From: Annona cherimola
Taxonomy: Eukaryota > Streptophyta > Magnoliopsida > Magnoliales > Annonaceae
NCBI GenBank assembly: GCA_030490835.1
Contig: CM059971.1
Span: 76,526,224-76,590,223, forward strand
Length of the DNA: 64,000 bases
Direction of reading: 5' to 3'
Below, in pieces: positions 1 through 11,157 of this stretch (positions within the stretch are counted from its first letter, which is position 1; each line of letters begins with the position of its first letter). Position numbers and translations under genes: made by a program. Under the pieces are notes generated by a model. It searched no databases and was not told the origin of the DNA. It saw only the letters and a program-made list of their open reading frames with translations.

Positions 1-759
1 AATTGAGTTCTTAAAAAAATCTTAGGTACTTCGATTGTAAACCCCTTTGTTAATTAATCCCTTATGATGAAACGTGCTAGGAGATAGAATGAGATAGTAC
101 AAATAAAATATAAAATGTATGCAATCAAACCACCAAGAGACAATAATATATAATGGTTCAGGCAACCTTTTCTACTTTACTTTTTTTAAGCACACACCTC
201 TTGTGTCACGGGTTCTATTATTGTATATTCAATACAATTCAGAACACTCGCTCTCTTCTAAATTTTAGCTCTAGGGAGCATATACAATAATTACTTATTG
301 GTGAGACCTACTCCAATTAACCAAGTCTAATTTTATTTGTGAGATAAAACCAAACCAATCAAGTAAAACCCATTAGTGAGACAAACTCAACCAATCATTT
401 GTTTTATTTCTTCTTGAATTTGGTCTCCAACACTAATCTAAGAATCCAAGATAACAACTCAAAATAAAATAGATAAAAGAAAATTTACACTTGACTAATC
501 AATATATTCCGGAAGCTCCTTATTATATGGAAAAAATGATATTATAAGCTCACTTGAAGTTGTAGCACTTGAAGCTTTACTATTTGTTCAAATGATATCA
601 AAACTTTTGAATATCAGAAGATGTAAGCTCATCTTGTGTTTCTAACTTTCTTCACGTTCATACTTCAATAATATTAATAGAGGAGAAGAAAATCTAGACA
701 TCGGAGTAGTGAATGGCGTGTACTTAATGCCCCAACGTTCGAAGTTTTGACCATTATAA
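1..759. other. Noncoding AT-rich flank, no gene recognised
   Basis: I see no conserved protein or RNA here. Short related phrases (for example variants of GTGAGACaaACTC) recur between about 290 and 400. The one open frame of 70 codons resembles nothing I know. Confidence 0.4.
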
Positions 760-1064
760 CTTGAAGTCACAAGTGGAGTTGACTTGGAATGAATGGAGTC
801 GACTGAGGTTGTGACTTCACTTTGGTTAAAATTTTTTATCCACATGTTGTCCACTTCTTTGCATTTGAACTTGCATGCGAAATCGCTCTTGACAGAGACT
901 TACCCAAGTCATAAGTAAAGTCGACTTGGGTTGAGACTTCACTTACAGGCTAAGTTAACTTGAGCTGAGACTTCACCTAAGTCGCAAGTGAAGTCGTAAG
1001 TGAAGTTAACTTGAGTTGAGACTTCATTGAAGTAACTGGTGAAGTTAACTTAGGCCAAGACTTC
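760..1064. repeat. Degenerate minisatellite rich in GTGAAGTYRACTTGRG units
   Basis: Imperfect copies of a phrase like AGTGAAGTTAACTTGAGTTG followed by AGACTTCA repeat several times. Unit length varies, so this is a decayed tandem array and not a clean satellite. The TRIM composite that follows has inserted into it: its 5-bp target duplication ACTTC is part of the repeat phrase, and array-like sequence resumes after 1788. Confidence 0.6.
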
Positions 1065-1788
1065 TGTCACGCACTGGCCTCACTGCCAAGGTATTGTCCA
1101 CTTTGGGCCGTTCCTGTGGACCGTCGCCCGCACGGTTTTGTCCCTCTGGGTTCACGTGCCCGTCCTTCCCCAAAAGGCGCCTCAACAGGACAACCAGTGC
1201 CTCCGCTTATAGCCCAGGCTCCCTCCTTCGTCCAAACCAATGTGGGATTCACTCCACCCCCCTTGAGGCCCCAGCGCCCTCGCTGGACACACTGGCCGGA
1301 TGTCGGGAGTCGGCTCTGATACCATTATGTCACGCACTGGCCTTCCACATCGGTTTGAACGAAGGAGGGAGCCTGGACTATAAGTGGGGGCACTGGTTGT
1401 CCTGTTGAGGCACCTTTTGGAGAAGGATGGGCACGTGAACCCAAAGGGACAAAACTGTGCGGGCGACGGTCCACAGGAACGGCCCAAAGCGGACAATACT
1501 TTGGCAGTGAGGCCAGTGCGTGACATAATGATATCAGAGCCGACTCCTGACATTCAGCCAGTGTGTCCAGCGAGGGTGCTGGGGGCCCAAGGGGGGTGGA
1601 GTGAATCCCACATCAGTTTGGACTAAGGAGGGAGCCTGGGCTATAAGTGGAGGCACTGGTTGTCCTGTTGAGGCGCCTTTTGAGGAAGGACGAGCATGTG
1701 AACCCAGAGGGACAAAACTATGCGGGCAACGGTCCACAGGAACGGCCCACAGTGGACAATACCTTGGCAGTGAGGCCAGTGCGTGACA
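1065..1788. mobile_element. Inverted double TRIM retrotransposon (head-to-head composite)
   Basis: This is a terminal-repeat retrotransposon in miniature, present as two copies facing opposite ways. A minus-oriented 187-bp LTR lies at 1065-1251. Its internal part follows at 1252-1327, with a tRNA-iMet type primer binding site ending at 1324 (GCTCTGATACCA on this strand). A central LTR at 1328-1525 starts with 15 bp of the minus-type LTR end and switches near 1343 to a plus-type LTR lacking its first few bases. A plus-type primer binding site (TGATATCAGAGCC from 1529), a polypurine tract (AAGGGGGGTGGAG) and a second complete plus LTR at 1602-1788 complete it. The internal domain is only 76 bp and encodes nothing. 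The outer ends are TGTCACGCAC and GTGCGTGACA, and the whole block is flanked by ACTTC at 1060-1064 and 1789-1793. Confidence 0.85.
1602..1788 (+). repeat. TRIM LTR, plus copy (187 bp)
   Basis: It starts TGAATCCCACATC after the polypurine tract and ends GTGCGTGACA. It matches, as reverse complement, the LTR at 1065-1251, which has the same length. Several open frames cross it in both directions, but these come from its GC-rich composition and are not genes. Confidence 0.8.
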
Positions 1789-1949
1789 ACTTCACTGAAG
1801 TCGAACTTGCTATATATATATGAATTTGAGTTCTTGAGACTTAAATTATTTTTTATTTTCATCTTCATATATATAATTGAAGAAAAAATATCTGAACACA
1901 CTTATACGTATTTATTAGATCCCTTTTAATAATATTTCAATGGTTTGTT

Positions 1950-3206
1950 AATCATCAAAATCGAATTAATTTTTTTTTTAAACGCACATGATCAACAATT
2001 TGAACCACATAAATCTTGTCTCTTGCTCTTGTTTCACTGTATGATTTTTCTCTATCTTCTCAACAATACCATAAATAATTGCTCCTAGATAGATCTCCAT
2101 CAATTTCTGTATTGGAAACAATGACTTTTTTTGCAACTGCTGGTTTTTCATAGCCATCATAAACTACAACAATCTCCTTCACTATAGCTTGCATCGTCCT
2201 CACCTTGGCATCTTCAAGGGTTTTCATTGCCTTGCATGATGATGATACTATTATTGACTATTGGTTTCTTGCCAATGACCTTTCCTTCTCGGTCGACATA
2301 TCAGATGTGAGCATGGGATCCCTATTATACTCGTCACCTATCGTGCCTAACTTGTGGCCCAAAATCTTCTTTGCATAGGCGGTGGAGATGACTTTTTAGG
2401 CTATCTTCCATAGCTGTGTTGGCCCCCCTCGTCAAGATTTTCAAAAAGCAAACTACAAATTTGGTTTTCCTCTCCAAATTAGCATAAGATAGCTTTGCAA
2501 AATCTTCTCTAGGTATTTACTCGACAATTCCTGTGAATCACATAAAACCAATTGAGTGCCTCTCTCTCTCCAAGAGATTATAGGCGGTCAATACTCTTTC
2601 TTCTTTCAAAGTATTATTCATTTGGAAAAAATATCTATGTTCTAAGTAGCCAAGAACTTGGGTTTCCTGATGAAAAAATTAGAAGATTGAGGTAAGGCTA
2701 AAAAAGTGAGGTATCTTATTTCCTTACTCTATTTCGATATTTTGATTTCAGCATTCTCCATGACTCACCTGCCTCTCCTCCACTCGCTGAGGTGAGACCA
2801 CCGATGCTCCTTTTGATTACTATGCTTGCCTTTCGCGCTCGAACATCACCTTCCCCAGTTCAATCCCTCATCATTCGAGGAGGAATCCTCCTCTGATGAA
2901 AAGACATCGCCACTCCCCAACAAAGAACTGTACTTATGATGTTTACGTCTATGAGAGTTAAAGAGCATACTCATACCTATTTGAAGGTCCCAGATTTGTT
3001 TCACCATGTTTGACATCTCCTTCTTCAAGGATGAAACTCGCAGTTCGGATCGATGACCTCCTTGTTGACTCAAGGAGCTAAAGTCTCTACCCATAATCGC
3101 ATGATGTTACGCATCATCCGCCGACCATCTATCTGCTATAAAAGAAGTCCAATGTGCTCACTGCTTGCGTCACGTCCGTGCATGGATCTCTGCACTCTGA
3201 TACCTT
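1950..3206 (-). pseudogene. Decayed Gypsy-type retrotransposon gag region
   Basis: Read on the minus strand, 3094-2846 keeps 82 open codons ending in a Ser/Glu/Asp-rich stretch. Further downstream are phrases typical of plant Gypsy gag proteins: AYNLLERE / ALNWFYVIHRN near 2600-2500, and a KKSLFPIQKLMEI-like segment near 2110 of the kind that normally precedes the zinc knuckle. Frames change repeatedly and stops are frequent. A primer-binding-site-like sequence for tRNA-iMet (GGTATCAGAGTGCAG on minus) lies at 3190-3204, directly next to a probable LTR end at 3207. No polymerase part is found, so this is the 5' part of an old element. Confidence 0.55.
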
Positions 3207-3475
3207 TGTTACGAATTTGCCCGAACTGCAAATTCACCATAAGATTTATTCTTATCAATCTCTCAATAAGATCTAATAGGATACCTCTTATGGAGGGAAC
3301 ATTTTCGAGTTCTTGAAAATACAAGAAAGATTATGAAATTCACAGACCCACAAATGAAGATAAGCATTCCTTTATTTATAGATCTACCGTGTCAAATGCA
3401 CACAACCAACTCTTTATTATTAACAGACTACTCATATGTACTTGCCAGCTACTCACGTGTTATTAACCTATCTTG
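3207..3475 (-). repeat. Probable 5' LTR of the decayed Gypsy element
   Basis: It begins TGTTACGAATTTG on this strand immediately after the primer-binding-site-like sequence, as an LTR end should. The far border is not clear; I place it just before the ammonium transporter similarity. No second LTR was found in the window. Confidence 0.4.
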
Positions 3476-3880
3476 CCCAGGAGTATCATAGACAAAGTTG
3501 AAGAGGAAGGAGGAGAAGATGAGGCAGGCACTGAACTGGGTGCCCTCAGTGAAGGAGTTGCTGGTAATGCCGATGACTGCAATGGCAAAGGCCCACCAGT
3601 AGAGAAAGTGGTTGTAGTAATAGGTTGAGTCAAAAATGTTACTAAGGGAAAAAGTAGTGGGTGTCGATAAAGGGGTTGGAGGTAGGTCTGGGTCCGAATG
3701 CGAAGGTGAAGCCGAATAGGTAGTAGGAGATGCTGTCGATGACAACATCATTAACATTGGTGAGCATGATGTTCATGGGGTTCTTTGTGGACAAAGCCAA
3801 CATAGAGCATGGCGAAGCCAAGCTACATCACAAAAATAAGGTAGACGGAGAAAAGGAGTTAGGCAGTGTTGATTGCATTG
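3476..3880 (-). pseudogene. AMT1-type ammonium transporter pseudogene fragment
   Basis: AMT1 proteins are eleven-helix plasma-membrane channels that import ammonium. On the minus strand, successive frames give NPMNIMLTNV, then SYYLFGFTFAFG, then a stretch with FLYWWAFAIAVIGIT followed by TEGTQFSACLIFSSFL. These match, in order, the conserved AMT1 segments KNTMNIMLTNV, SYYLFGFAFAFG, FLYQWAFAIAAAGIT and ERTQFVAYLIYSSFL. The reading frame shifts at least twice and the match covers only part of the N-terminal half. No introns are visible, as in intact plant AMT1 genes, so either a processed copy or a truncated duplicate is possible. It abuts the decayed Gypsy LTR, which may have cut it. Confidence 0.7.
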
Positions 3881-3899
3881 GCAACGCTCGTCTCCTATT

Positions 3900-4281
3900 A
3901 CGTAGCCTTGGGTATGGGTGTCCAATAGTAGTCTTGATAATTAATTAATATAATGGAAGGAGACAATAGGTAACCAATTGGTATAATTTATACATAAAAG
4001 CAGCAAAGCCGATAAGATAAACCAAGAAACAATTTATATATTTCTTATTAGTATATATACACACATTGTGACATTTGTATTACAATCAAGTATCCTTTAC
4101 CCTCTCCACTACGAAAAAATTTTCTATAATTACTCTGGAACACAAGGGAAATTTTGTAAACCTAAACCCCATTTCTGAGGAAAGATGCAACACCCGCATA
4201 CAGTGATGGTGATTTGAACTCCTGCTACTACTGTGGTAGGATGGCAGCCACTACCTATGCCCTGGTGGCAAATAATTTATA
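3900..4281. other. Noncoding, nothing recognised
   Basis: AT-rich sequence between the AMT1 remnant and a MITE. No coding or structural signal seen. Confidence 0.4.
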
Positions 4282-4556
4282 GAGTGTGTTTAGTTAGATA
4301 CAAAAAATATCAACTAAAACTTTTCATTCTCCATAATTATCTTATTTTTAATTATTTTTTCACATTTTTCTATATAAACAATTCTATTTTTCAATCATTT
4401 CTATACAATTAACTATACAACTAATCTATCTATTTTAACTTTATTCTCTTTATACCTCCTCATTACTCCTATCATATCACATTATTTTCTATAAACTTGA
4501 AAATTTCTATCCCTATAAATTTTCATGAAAAATTTTGTCTTCTGCCAAACAAACCC
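4282..4556. mobile_element. PIF/Harbinger-like MITE just upstream of the receptor kinase
   Basis: The 275-bp element begins GAGTGTGTTTAGTTAG and ends CCAAACAAACCC, which form imperfect terminal inverted repeats. It is flanked by ATA on both sides (4279-4281 and 4557-4559). The interior contains the family's AT-rich core (TCATTTCTATACAATTA, TATCATATCACATTAT). It ends about 240 bp before the receptor-kinase start codon, so it may have sat in the promoter. Confidence 0.75.
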
Positions 4557-4795
4557 ATAATTTTGCAGCCTATCTGCGATACTGAAATAAACACGCCCGC
4601 CTTCTCGCCCATGCCAGTTGCCATACTGACACGCCAGGCGGCGACCCCATGTGTTCTTTCCTTTCTCTGTCCAAGTACTTGGCAGATTTTTAGATTTTAC
4701 TCGGTCGCCTCCGGCGCAGGAACTAACCGATCAAAAAGCGCGCTCCTCAATCGAAGCGAAGTAGAAGAAGGAGAGGAGAGAAATCGTTTTCTAAA

Positions 4796-4904
4796 ATGCG
4801 GCGGAGAAGAGATTTCTCTGCTTTTTGCTTCTTCACCTTTCTAGCCGCCTGGAATTGCATTGCGGAGCTTAGATCTGACGCTCAACGCCTTCCCGACGAC
4901 GAAG
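4796..4904 (+). pseudogene. Receptor kinase exon 1 (signal peptide)
   Basis: The ATG at 4796 opens a 36-codon exon: a basic start (MRRRR), a hydrophobic Phe/Ala/Leu core, then SDAQRLPDDE, which matches the AQxLPDDEVEAL start of mature LRR-VIII-2 ectodomains. A good donor (GAAG/GTATGA) follows at 4905. The exon ends in phase 1, which is what exon 2 needs (TGGAAACG completing V-E-T). The purine-rich leader before the ATG is consistent with a 5' UTR. By itself this exon is undamaged. Confidence 0.8.
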
Positions 4905-5327
4905 GTATGACCATACGACACGCTACATTTCTTCTTCTTGCTTTATAAAGAAAGTTTTCCTTTTTTCTGAAAAATTCGTTTTAAAATACGAGGTTGGAAA
5001 AAGCTCTGCAACAGCTTTTTCGGGCGATCTCTGCGTATTCCTCTGTTCATTTCTCAATTTCCATTGCTGTTTCGAGCGATCACGAAGATGAAACACTTTG
5101 GGGGTAGAATCATAAAATCGTGACAATTGCCAGCCCATTCATTTTCATTTTTCAATCCCATCTCCCTTGCTTCCCAGGGTACGTTCGGAGGATGAAAGTC
5201 GCGGGAAATATAATACTTTTTTTTTTTTTTTGATGAAAAGGAATAACTCTACCCCGACCCCACCCCCCGCGCACATAGAAAGGGGTTCGGGATAGAGTAA
5301 TCCACAGAATTCATAGCTAAGAAATTG

Positions 5328-8300
5328 TCAGCATATAGTTTCTCTACAATTTCTTGTGGGGGGTTTCCCCACCATGACATAGAATTCAAAGTAGAGACAG
5401 ATTAAATCTGCTAAAACATGAGCCACAGAATTCCCTTGTCTCAGAACATGATGAACCGAAATGTGAGCATTGGCTTTAAGAACCGATCTAATGTCGTCAA
5501 TGATATGGCCCACGGGTGAGAGGATAACACTATCATTGGACAAGAATGAACAAAGGAGGAGCGAGTCAGACTCAATCTGGACGTTCCGAAGCTTTAGATG
5601 AATTGCCCACCGAATCCCAAAGAGAAAAGCATTTGCTTCCAATAGTAGAGGAGTTTCCCCCCCTCCATTCCACCTACGTCCCCTGGCCGCTATGAAGTAA
5701 CCCCGGAAATCCCTGATAACAGCAGCAACGCAGGAAATACCCCTTTCCACGGGACATCTGGAATCAACATTAATCTTGAAAACACCCTCAGGTGGCATAG
5801 TCCATCTAGGCACAAGCGGGAAATCCAAGGTGGATTCTCTATCAAGAAGCTGAACCCTCCGCAGATGTTCAATGTAGTCCTTACACCACGAAAGTAAGTC
5901 AGCGAACACAGGCCTGATCCCTTCAGCAAGTAGCTTGTTTCTCAAAAACCATACACGCCAGCAAAAAACAATGAACAGAGCCAACTCATCTCGCCTGTTT
6001 TTTGAAGCAAGGTTGCTCATGAATTCCTGCACCAAGAGCAACCGCTGACCCGACGGAGCCAAACTTCCTACGATATGTGCAATGCTAGCACAACGCAGGA
6101 ATAAGTGGTGAGCGTCCTCCGAATACTCCGAGCAAAATAGACATTGAGGATTCACATCCATGCCTCGCCTCGCAAGGTTACACCTGGTAGGAAGAGAGTC
6201 CCTGAATAGTCGCCATGCAAAGATCAGAATCTTGCTCGGAAGCCTAGTCTTCCAAATAGCCTTGAAGCATACAGAAGTCGACCTATTTTCGTTCCTCGTC
6301 ATTAACCATCTGTGAGCCGACTTGACTGAGAACAGACCATTTGTCTCATGTTTCCAAAATATAGCATCCTCAATTTGTTGTCGGGGAAGTGGCACACAAC
6401 AGACCGACTGCCACCCCACCATTCCAACAGCCGCCATGACCTTGTCCCTATTCCAGCTATGAGTTTGTGCATCAATAAAGAAACTGACCGGGACATCCTC
6501 CGGGATGGATAAAGGAAGCGGCCCAGCCTTGCATACCCCCACATCCAACCAATCATCCATGAAGAACTGGATCCTCTTCCCATCCCCGACCCTCCACTTA
6601 CACCCCCCCTGAATCATATCACGAGCCTTAAGAATACCTCGCCAGGTGAACGAGTCAGACTGCTTTGGCACACAATTCCAAATGTCCGAGTTTGGGAAAT
6701 ATTTAGCTTTGAAAAACTTGAAACATAAGGAATCTGGTCTCGTTGATAATCTCCAAACCTGTTTGGCGAGGAGGGCATAATTAAATGCGTGGAGGTCTTT
6801 GAAACCCATTCCCCCCACACACTTAGACACACACATATCCCTCCAGGCAACCCAACACATCTTCCTTTTGTCCCCGTTTTCAGCCCACCAAAATGTCCTG
6901 AGCATACCTTTGATAGTCTGACAGAACGACTTTGGAAGCAGAAATATACTCATTGCATATGAGGGGATAGCCTGAGCCACAGCCTTGATAAGCACTTCCC
7001 TTCCTCCCCAAGACAGAAGCCGTCCTTTCCAGCCTTGGATTTTGTGGTAAATACGATCCGAAATAGCCTTGAATATCCTGGTCTTTGACCTCCCAAGCCA
7101 CACCGGAAGGCCCAGATAGCTTTGGACTCCGTGCCCCGAAGACCCCATTCTGCTCGCCCACGCCTCCCGTTCCCACCGCTTCATGTTTGAACTGAAAAAT
7201 AACGAAGTTTTGTCAACATTCACCAGCTGGCCAGAAGAGGCAGAGTATATCCTTAGAATTTCCATGAATTTCGTAAACTCCCTATCTTTAGCCCGAAGGA
7301 AGATAAGTGCGTCATCTGCGAACAATAAGTGGGTAATTTGAGGCCCCCGGAAGTTGATTCTGATTCCATGCAGAGAGCCCTGGGCCACCGCAGAAGAAAG
7401 GAGCGCAGATAGACCCTCCACACATAGAAGGAAAAGATACGGAGACAGTGGATCACCCTGCCACAGCCCCCTCTGTGGGTAGAAAAGCCTGGATTTGAAA
7501 CCGTTGACCTTAACTCTGAAACTAACCGTAGATATGCAACAAAACAACCAGTTAATCCACACCGGGCAGAAATTCATAGCCTCCATAACCCGCCTCAAAA
7601 AGCTCCACTCCACCCGATCATAGGCCTTTGACATATCTAACTTAACTGCCAACTCACGTCTTCTTCCCCCTCTGCGCCTCCTAAGAGAATGAATAGCCTC
7701 ATATTCAACCAACATGTTGTCGGTGATTTGTCGCCCGGGAACGAAAGCACTCTGTTCCGCCCCAATAACCTCGTGGAGAACCACCTTTAGCCTGTTTGCC
7801 AGAATCTTAGCCAAAATTTTATACAGCACATTACAAAGACTAATAGGCCTAAACTGCGACAAATCGTGGGCGCCCTTCTTCTTTGGAATCAACATTAAAG
7901 TGGTAGAGTTTGCCTCCCGAAGATGCCTTGCCAAGTAGCTATGATCAGTCCCATCCATGAATGCTTTGCACCAACAGAAAATATCCTGTCCAACAATATT
8001 CCAATACTGTTTAAAAAACGCCGGTGACATTCCGTCTGGGCCCGGAGCCTTTTTGGAACCCATACTTTTAACCGCTCTAACAACTTCAGCCATACACAAA
8101 GGTTGAATCAACCCCTTTCGCTGATCATCAGAAATTTGCCTTGAGATAAGGCTTGAGACCCAGCTCAAGTTCTGAGGATTCGAGGAAGAATATATTTCAG
8201 AAAAGTGAGACACAGTCATATTTAGCAAGTCATCTTGGTCCCTAACCTGGTTCCCGTCCTTATCCATTAGTGACTCGATGAAATTTGTTCGTCTCCGGTT

Positions 8301-9389
8301 CGAAGCCACCCGATGGAAGAAACGCGTGTTTCTATCCCCCTCCATAAGCCAGTGAGCCTTTGCCCGAATGCTCCAGAGCTTCTCCTCATCTTCCAATAAG
8401 AGATTTATCTGGAATTTGATTTTCCGAATCTGGTCCTCCCTCACATCAGAATATGGTTGATCAAGCAAAGCAGAAAGTTCCCCTTGCTTCTTAGCGAGTG
8501 CCTTCCTGAGGTTGCCTTTCTTCCTACACCATTTGGTTAACTCCGATCCACATCTCCTGATTTTCCAACATAATAAGTCCTGAACCGCCACTTCCCCATA
8601 GTGGGGGGACTTCCACACATTATCAACTATCTTTGTGGCCTCAGAATCACGAGCCCAGAAGAACTCATATCTGAATTCTTTTGGAGGCCTTCTCTTACCC
8701 ATTGCGGAGTCTAGCTGTAGCAAGAGCGGGCAATGATCAGACGTGGCTGCTGATAGGTGAACAATCTTCGCGAAGGGGAATAGGTCGTTCCATGATGAAT
8801 TTGAGAGTCCCCTATCCAGTCTGGCTTCCACCCTCTGGGAGCCCCTCCTGTTATTACACCAAGTCATAGGTTTTCCAACGAATCCGAGATCCTGCAGATT
8901 ACACCTGTCAATAGTATTGCGAAATGAGTCCATCTGGGATTGATTGCGCAGCCTTGAGCTTAGGTATTCGCTTGGTCCAACCACTTCGTTAAAATCCCCC
9001 ATAACAAGTCATGGTGAGTTACCACCAATAGCCAACTGGCTGAGAGTATTCCAAGAAATATGACGACACTGAGTTTCTGGGTGACCATAAAACCCTGTGA
9101 AGCGCCATCCCAAAAATTCGACGTCGATGTGATGCGCAGAGAAACTCCGAACTGATGCCGGGAAGTCGTCATTCCAAAATAGCGCCAAGCCGCCACTCCT
9201 AGCAGTGGCTTCTACCACAAAACAGGAGTCGAAATGAATCCTTCGCCTAATCCGGTCCATTTCCCTCTTATTTGATTTGGTTTCACTCAAAAAGACTACT
9301 TTGGGTGCTTGCTTCCTAACAAGATCAAAAAGGTTACGAATTGCACGTGGGTTCCCAAGCCCACGGCAATTCCACACCAAAAAAGCCAT
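5328..9389 (-). pseudogene. LINE ORF2 polyprotein: endonuclease, reverse transcriptase, RNase H
   Basis: ORF2 would nick target DNA and copy the LINE RNA onto it. The start MAFLVWNCRGLGNP is the N-terminal motif of the apurinic-type endonuclease, with FLSETK and, after the break, MGDFNEV. The reverse transcriptase follows (GSKKAPGPDGMSPAFFK, LIPKKKGAHDLSQFRPISL, SAFVPGRQITDN, catalytic FADDALIF). A zinc-binding segment CLFCSEYSEDAHHLFLRC comes next, then a C-terminal RNase H with INVDS, LEANAF, IESDS and HVLADL. The frame totals 1354 codons. The only visible defect is one TGA at 9009-9011, where related proteins have Trp (P-W-L-V-M-G-D-F-N), so the copy is probably not autonomous. Sense-strand codons are less AT-rich than the flanks, as expected for a recent insertion. 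Confidence 0.9.
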
Positions 9390-9390
9390 T

Positions 9391-10953
9391 TTACAGGAGG
9401 TGGGCTTGGGGAACCCCCAAAGCCATCACCTCCTCATTAGACTCATTCTCCCAATCCTTAGCCTTCTTCCTCCCGGTCAACCCATCCTCAAACACTCCAT
9501 CCCGCCCTCTTTTCACCCCACCCCTTCCTAACACAGAGTTCCCCCCTACCAATTCCATCCCTTCCACTTGTCTTTTCTTCCGTTTCCAACTACCTTTTCC
9601 TCCCGGTGAATGACCTTGCTTGAAAGTAGATATCCCCCCACAAGACCCTCCTTTGCTATCCTTGATGTGTGAAGGAACCCCTTTGGGACCAACCCCCCCA
9701 TGCAACACCTCCACTTCCACCCACCCCTCAAACTCCCCCCCCTTCTTAAACACCCCAGTCCCTTTCCCTCCCTTCCCGTCTTTCTCACCACATGCATCAG
9801 CTACCCCACCCCCACAAAAGCTTAATTCAGCAACGGGCCGCCTCTCCCTTACCACCTCGTCAACTCCCACCATGTCCCCATCATGGATCAGCAATGGTTG
9901 AGGACTCAATTCCATGGGATTTCCCGATCCAATAAGTTGAGAAGTAGAACCAGCAGGTTGTCCCACCATCTGTCCCCCGTCAGCCCCCACAACAGCCACC
10001 GCCCCCTGCTCATCGTCCCGACTAGCACCGCTGCCAGGAACACTGCCCCCCTTTTTGCGTCCCCCTTGCACCTCAGCCTTCCCATTACCGGGCTCCCAAC
10101 ACCAAGATCCCTCATCATTCACCCCCTGGCTGCAGTTCAGTCCTAAATACTTGACAGGCTCAGATCTGAAATCAGACCCCATCACCCCCTTCAACTTCAG
10201 TGGCTTAGAGCCCGCCCGCAGCCAACTGCCGTAAGGCATGTCTGCCTCCGCCATGCCTCTCTTCTCGCTGGAAGTAGCCCTGCAATCCTTGTGAGCGTGA
10301 CCAATGGAGCCACAGAGATAGCAAAATAAAGGAAGACGCTCATACTGGAAACTAATCCAGCGCCGCAGGTTGTCCCCAATACGAAGAAACATGCCACGCC
10401 GGAGTGGAAGCCTGCAGTCCAACACCACACGAAGTTTGACTTCAACCTCCGAGCTTCTGATGTCAAGGACTTCGTCAAAAGTGTTTGCAATCATCTCTCC
10501 CAGACACCTCTTATCGACGAGAAAAGGAATGCCATGAACTTGCACCCATATCGGCGTTTTAACGAGCAGGAGCTGTGCAACCTCCAACTCCTCCCGCAAT
10601 TCTTCCATGATGATCAGGTTTCTGTCAAACATCCACGGACGACCCTCCATAACCCGTCGTCGATCCTCTGGGTCGGAGAAGGAAGCCTTGAGCAGATTCT
10701 CCCCTACCTCCGTAAAATGCAGATTGCCCTTCGTCCTCCACAGTCTTCGGAGCATGCCCTTGAAATATTCTTTATTATAAGACCTCGTCGACCACAGCGT
10801 GCATAGCAGAGCCGACTCTGCACCTGGGTTCACTTTCCTTAACGCGTTGCTGCCGAGCGACAATGTCCGAAGTTCCGTTTCCAGCAGCTCCTCCGTGCTG
10901 AGGTTCATCTTCGTAAAACGTAATAACCGCTGCTCCGAAGAGAATGCTTGCAA
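9391..10953 (-). CDS. LINE ORF1 protein (gag-like, DUF4283 and zinc knuckle)
   Basis: This 520-residue protein would bind the LINE RNA and form the ribonucleoprotein used in target-primed reverse transcription. Residues about 55-200 look like the DUF4283 domain of plant LINE and MULE-associated proteins (KGMLRRLW, GRPWMFDRNLIIM, PIWVQVHGIPF). A single CCHC zinc knuckle, CYLCGSIGHAHKDC, lies at residues 211-224 (C-x2-C-x4-H-x4-C). The C-terminal half is Gly-rich and low in complexity, with a basic GRKKAK segment near the end. The frame is open from ATG to stop with no defect. Its TAA ends one base before the ATG of ORF2, so ORF2 translation probably depends on reinitiation, as in other bicistronic LINEs. 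Confidence 0.88.
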   Translation of the reverse strand: MQAFSSEQRLLRFTKMNLSTEELLETELRTLSLGSNALRKVNPGAESALLCTLWSTRSYNKEYFKGMLRRLWRTKGNLHFTEVGENLLKASFSDPEDRRRVMEGRPWMFDRNLIIMEELREELEVAQLLLVKTPIWVQVHGIPFLVDKRCLGEMIANTFDEVLDIRSSEVEVKLRVVLDCRLPLRRGMFLRIGDNLRRWISFQYERLPLFCYLCGSIGHAHKDCRATSSEKRGMAEADMPYGSWLRAGSKPLKLKGVMGSDFRSEPVKYLGLNCSQGVNDEGSWCWEPGNGKAEVQGGRKKGGSVPGSGASRDDEQGAVAVVGADGGQMVGQPAGSTSQLIGSGNPMELSPQPLLIHDGDMVGVDEVVRERRPVAELSFCGGGVADACGEKDGKGGKGTGVFKKGGEFEGWVEVEVLHGGVGPKGVPSHIKDSKGGSCGGISTFKQGHSPGGKGSWKRKKRQVEGMELVGGNSVLGRGGVKRGRDGVFEDGLTGRKKAKDWENESNEEVMALGVPQAHLL

Positions 10954-11157
10954 CCGAAGATAGCAGGGCAGTATCCCTGGGCTCCGCCTACCGCGACGTA
11001 ACTTGTGGCAGACCGCCGACGAGACCCACCGATCTCCCCGAACCGAACACCCTCACCCCGACCCGTGCGCGAAAAAAATCGCCTACCGGGTCGAACAGGG
11101 GAGGGACGAAACGTTCAACGCCGTCCGCGGGAAATATAATACTTAGTGAGAGTAAAA

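Larger units (their letters stand above)
5200..11144 (-). mobile_element. Full-length L1-type LINE with 19-bp target duplication
   Basis: The element runs on the minus strand from about 11125 (5' end) to a poly(A) tail seen as a T run at 5219-5232. Identical 19-bp copies CGCGGGAAATATAATACTT flank it at 5200-5218 and 11126-11144. It has a 5' UTR of about 170 bp, ORF1 (gag-like, 9391-10953), ORF2 (endonuclease, reverse transcriptase, RNase H; 5328-9389) and a short 3' UTR. It lies about 300 bp downstream of receptor kinase exon 1, so it landed in intron 1. The perfect target duplication and two long frames with one stop show that it is young. Confidence 0.95.

Noticed and set aside
1067..1786. 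Overlapping open frames on both strands with similar Pro/Arg-rich proteins
   Set aside because: They are translations of the inverted TRIM LTRs, appear as mirror images in both directions and match no protein family.
9546..10490. Extra open frames overlapping LINE ORF1 on both strands
   Set aside because: They are shadows of ORF1, which itself has a zinc knuckle and a DUF4283-like domain.
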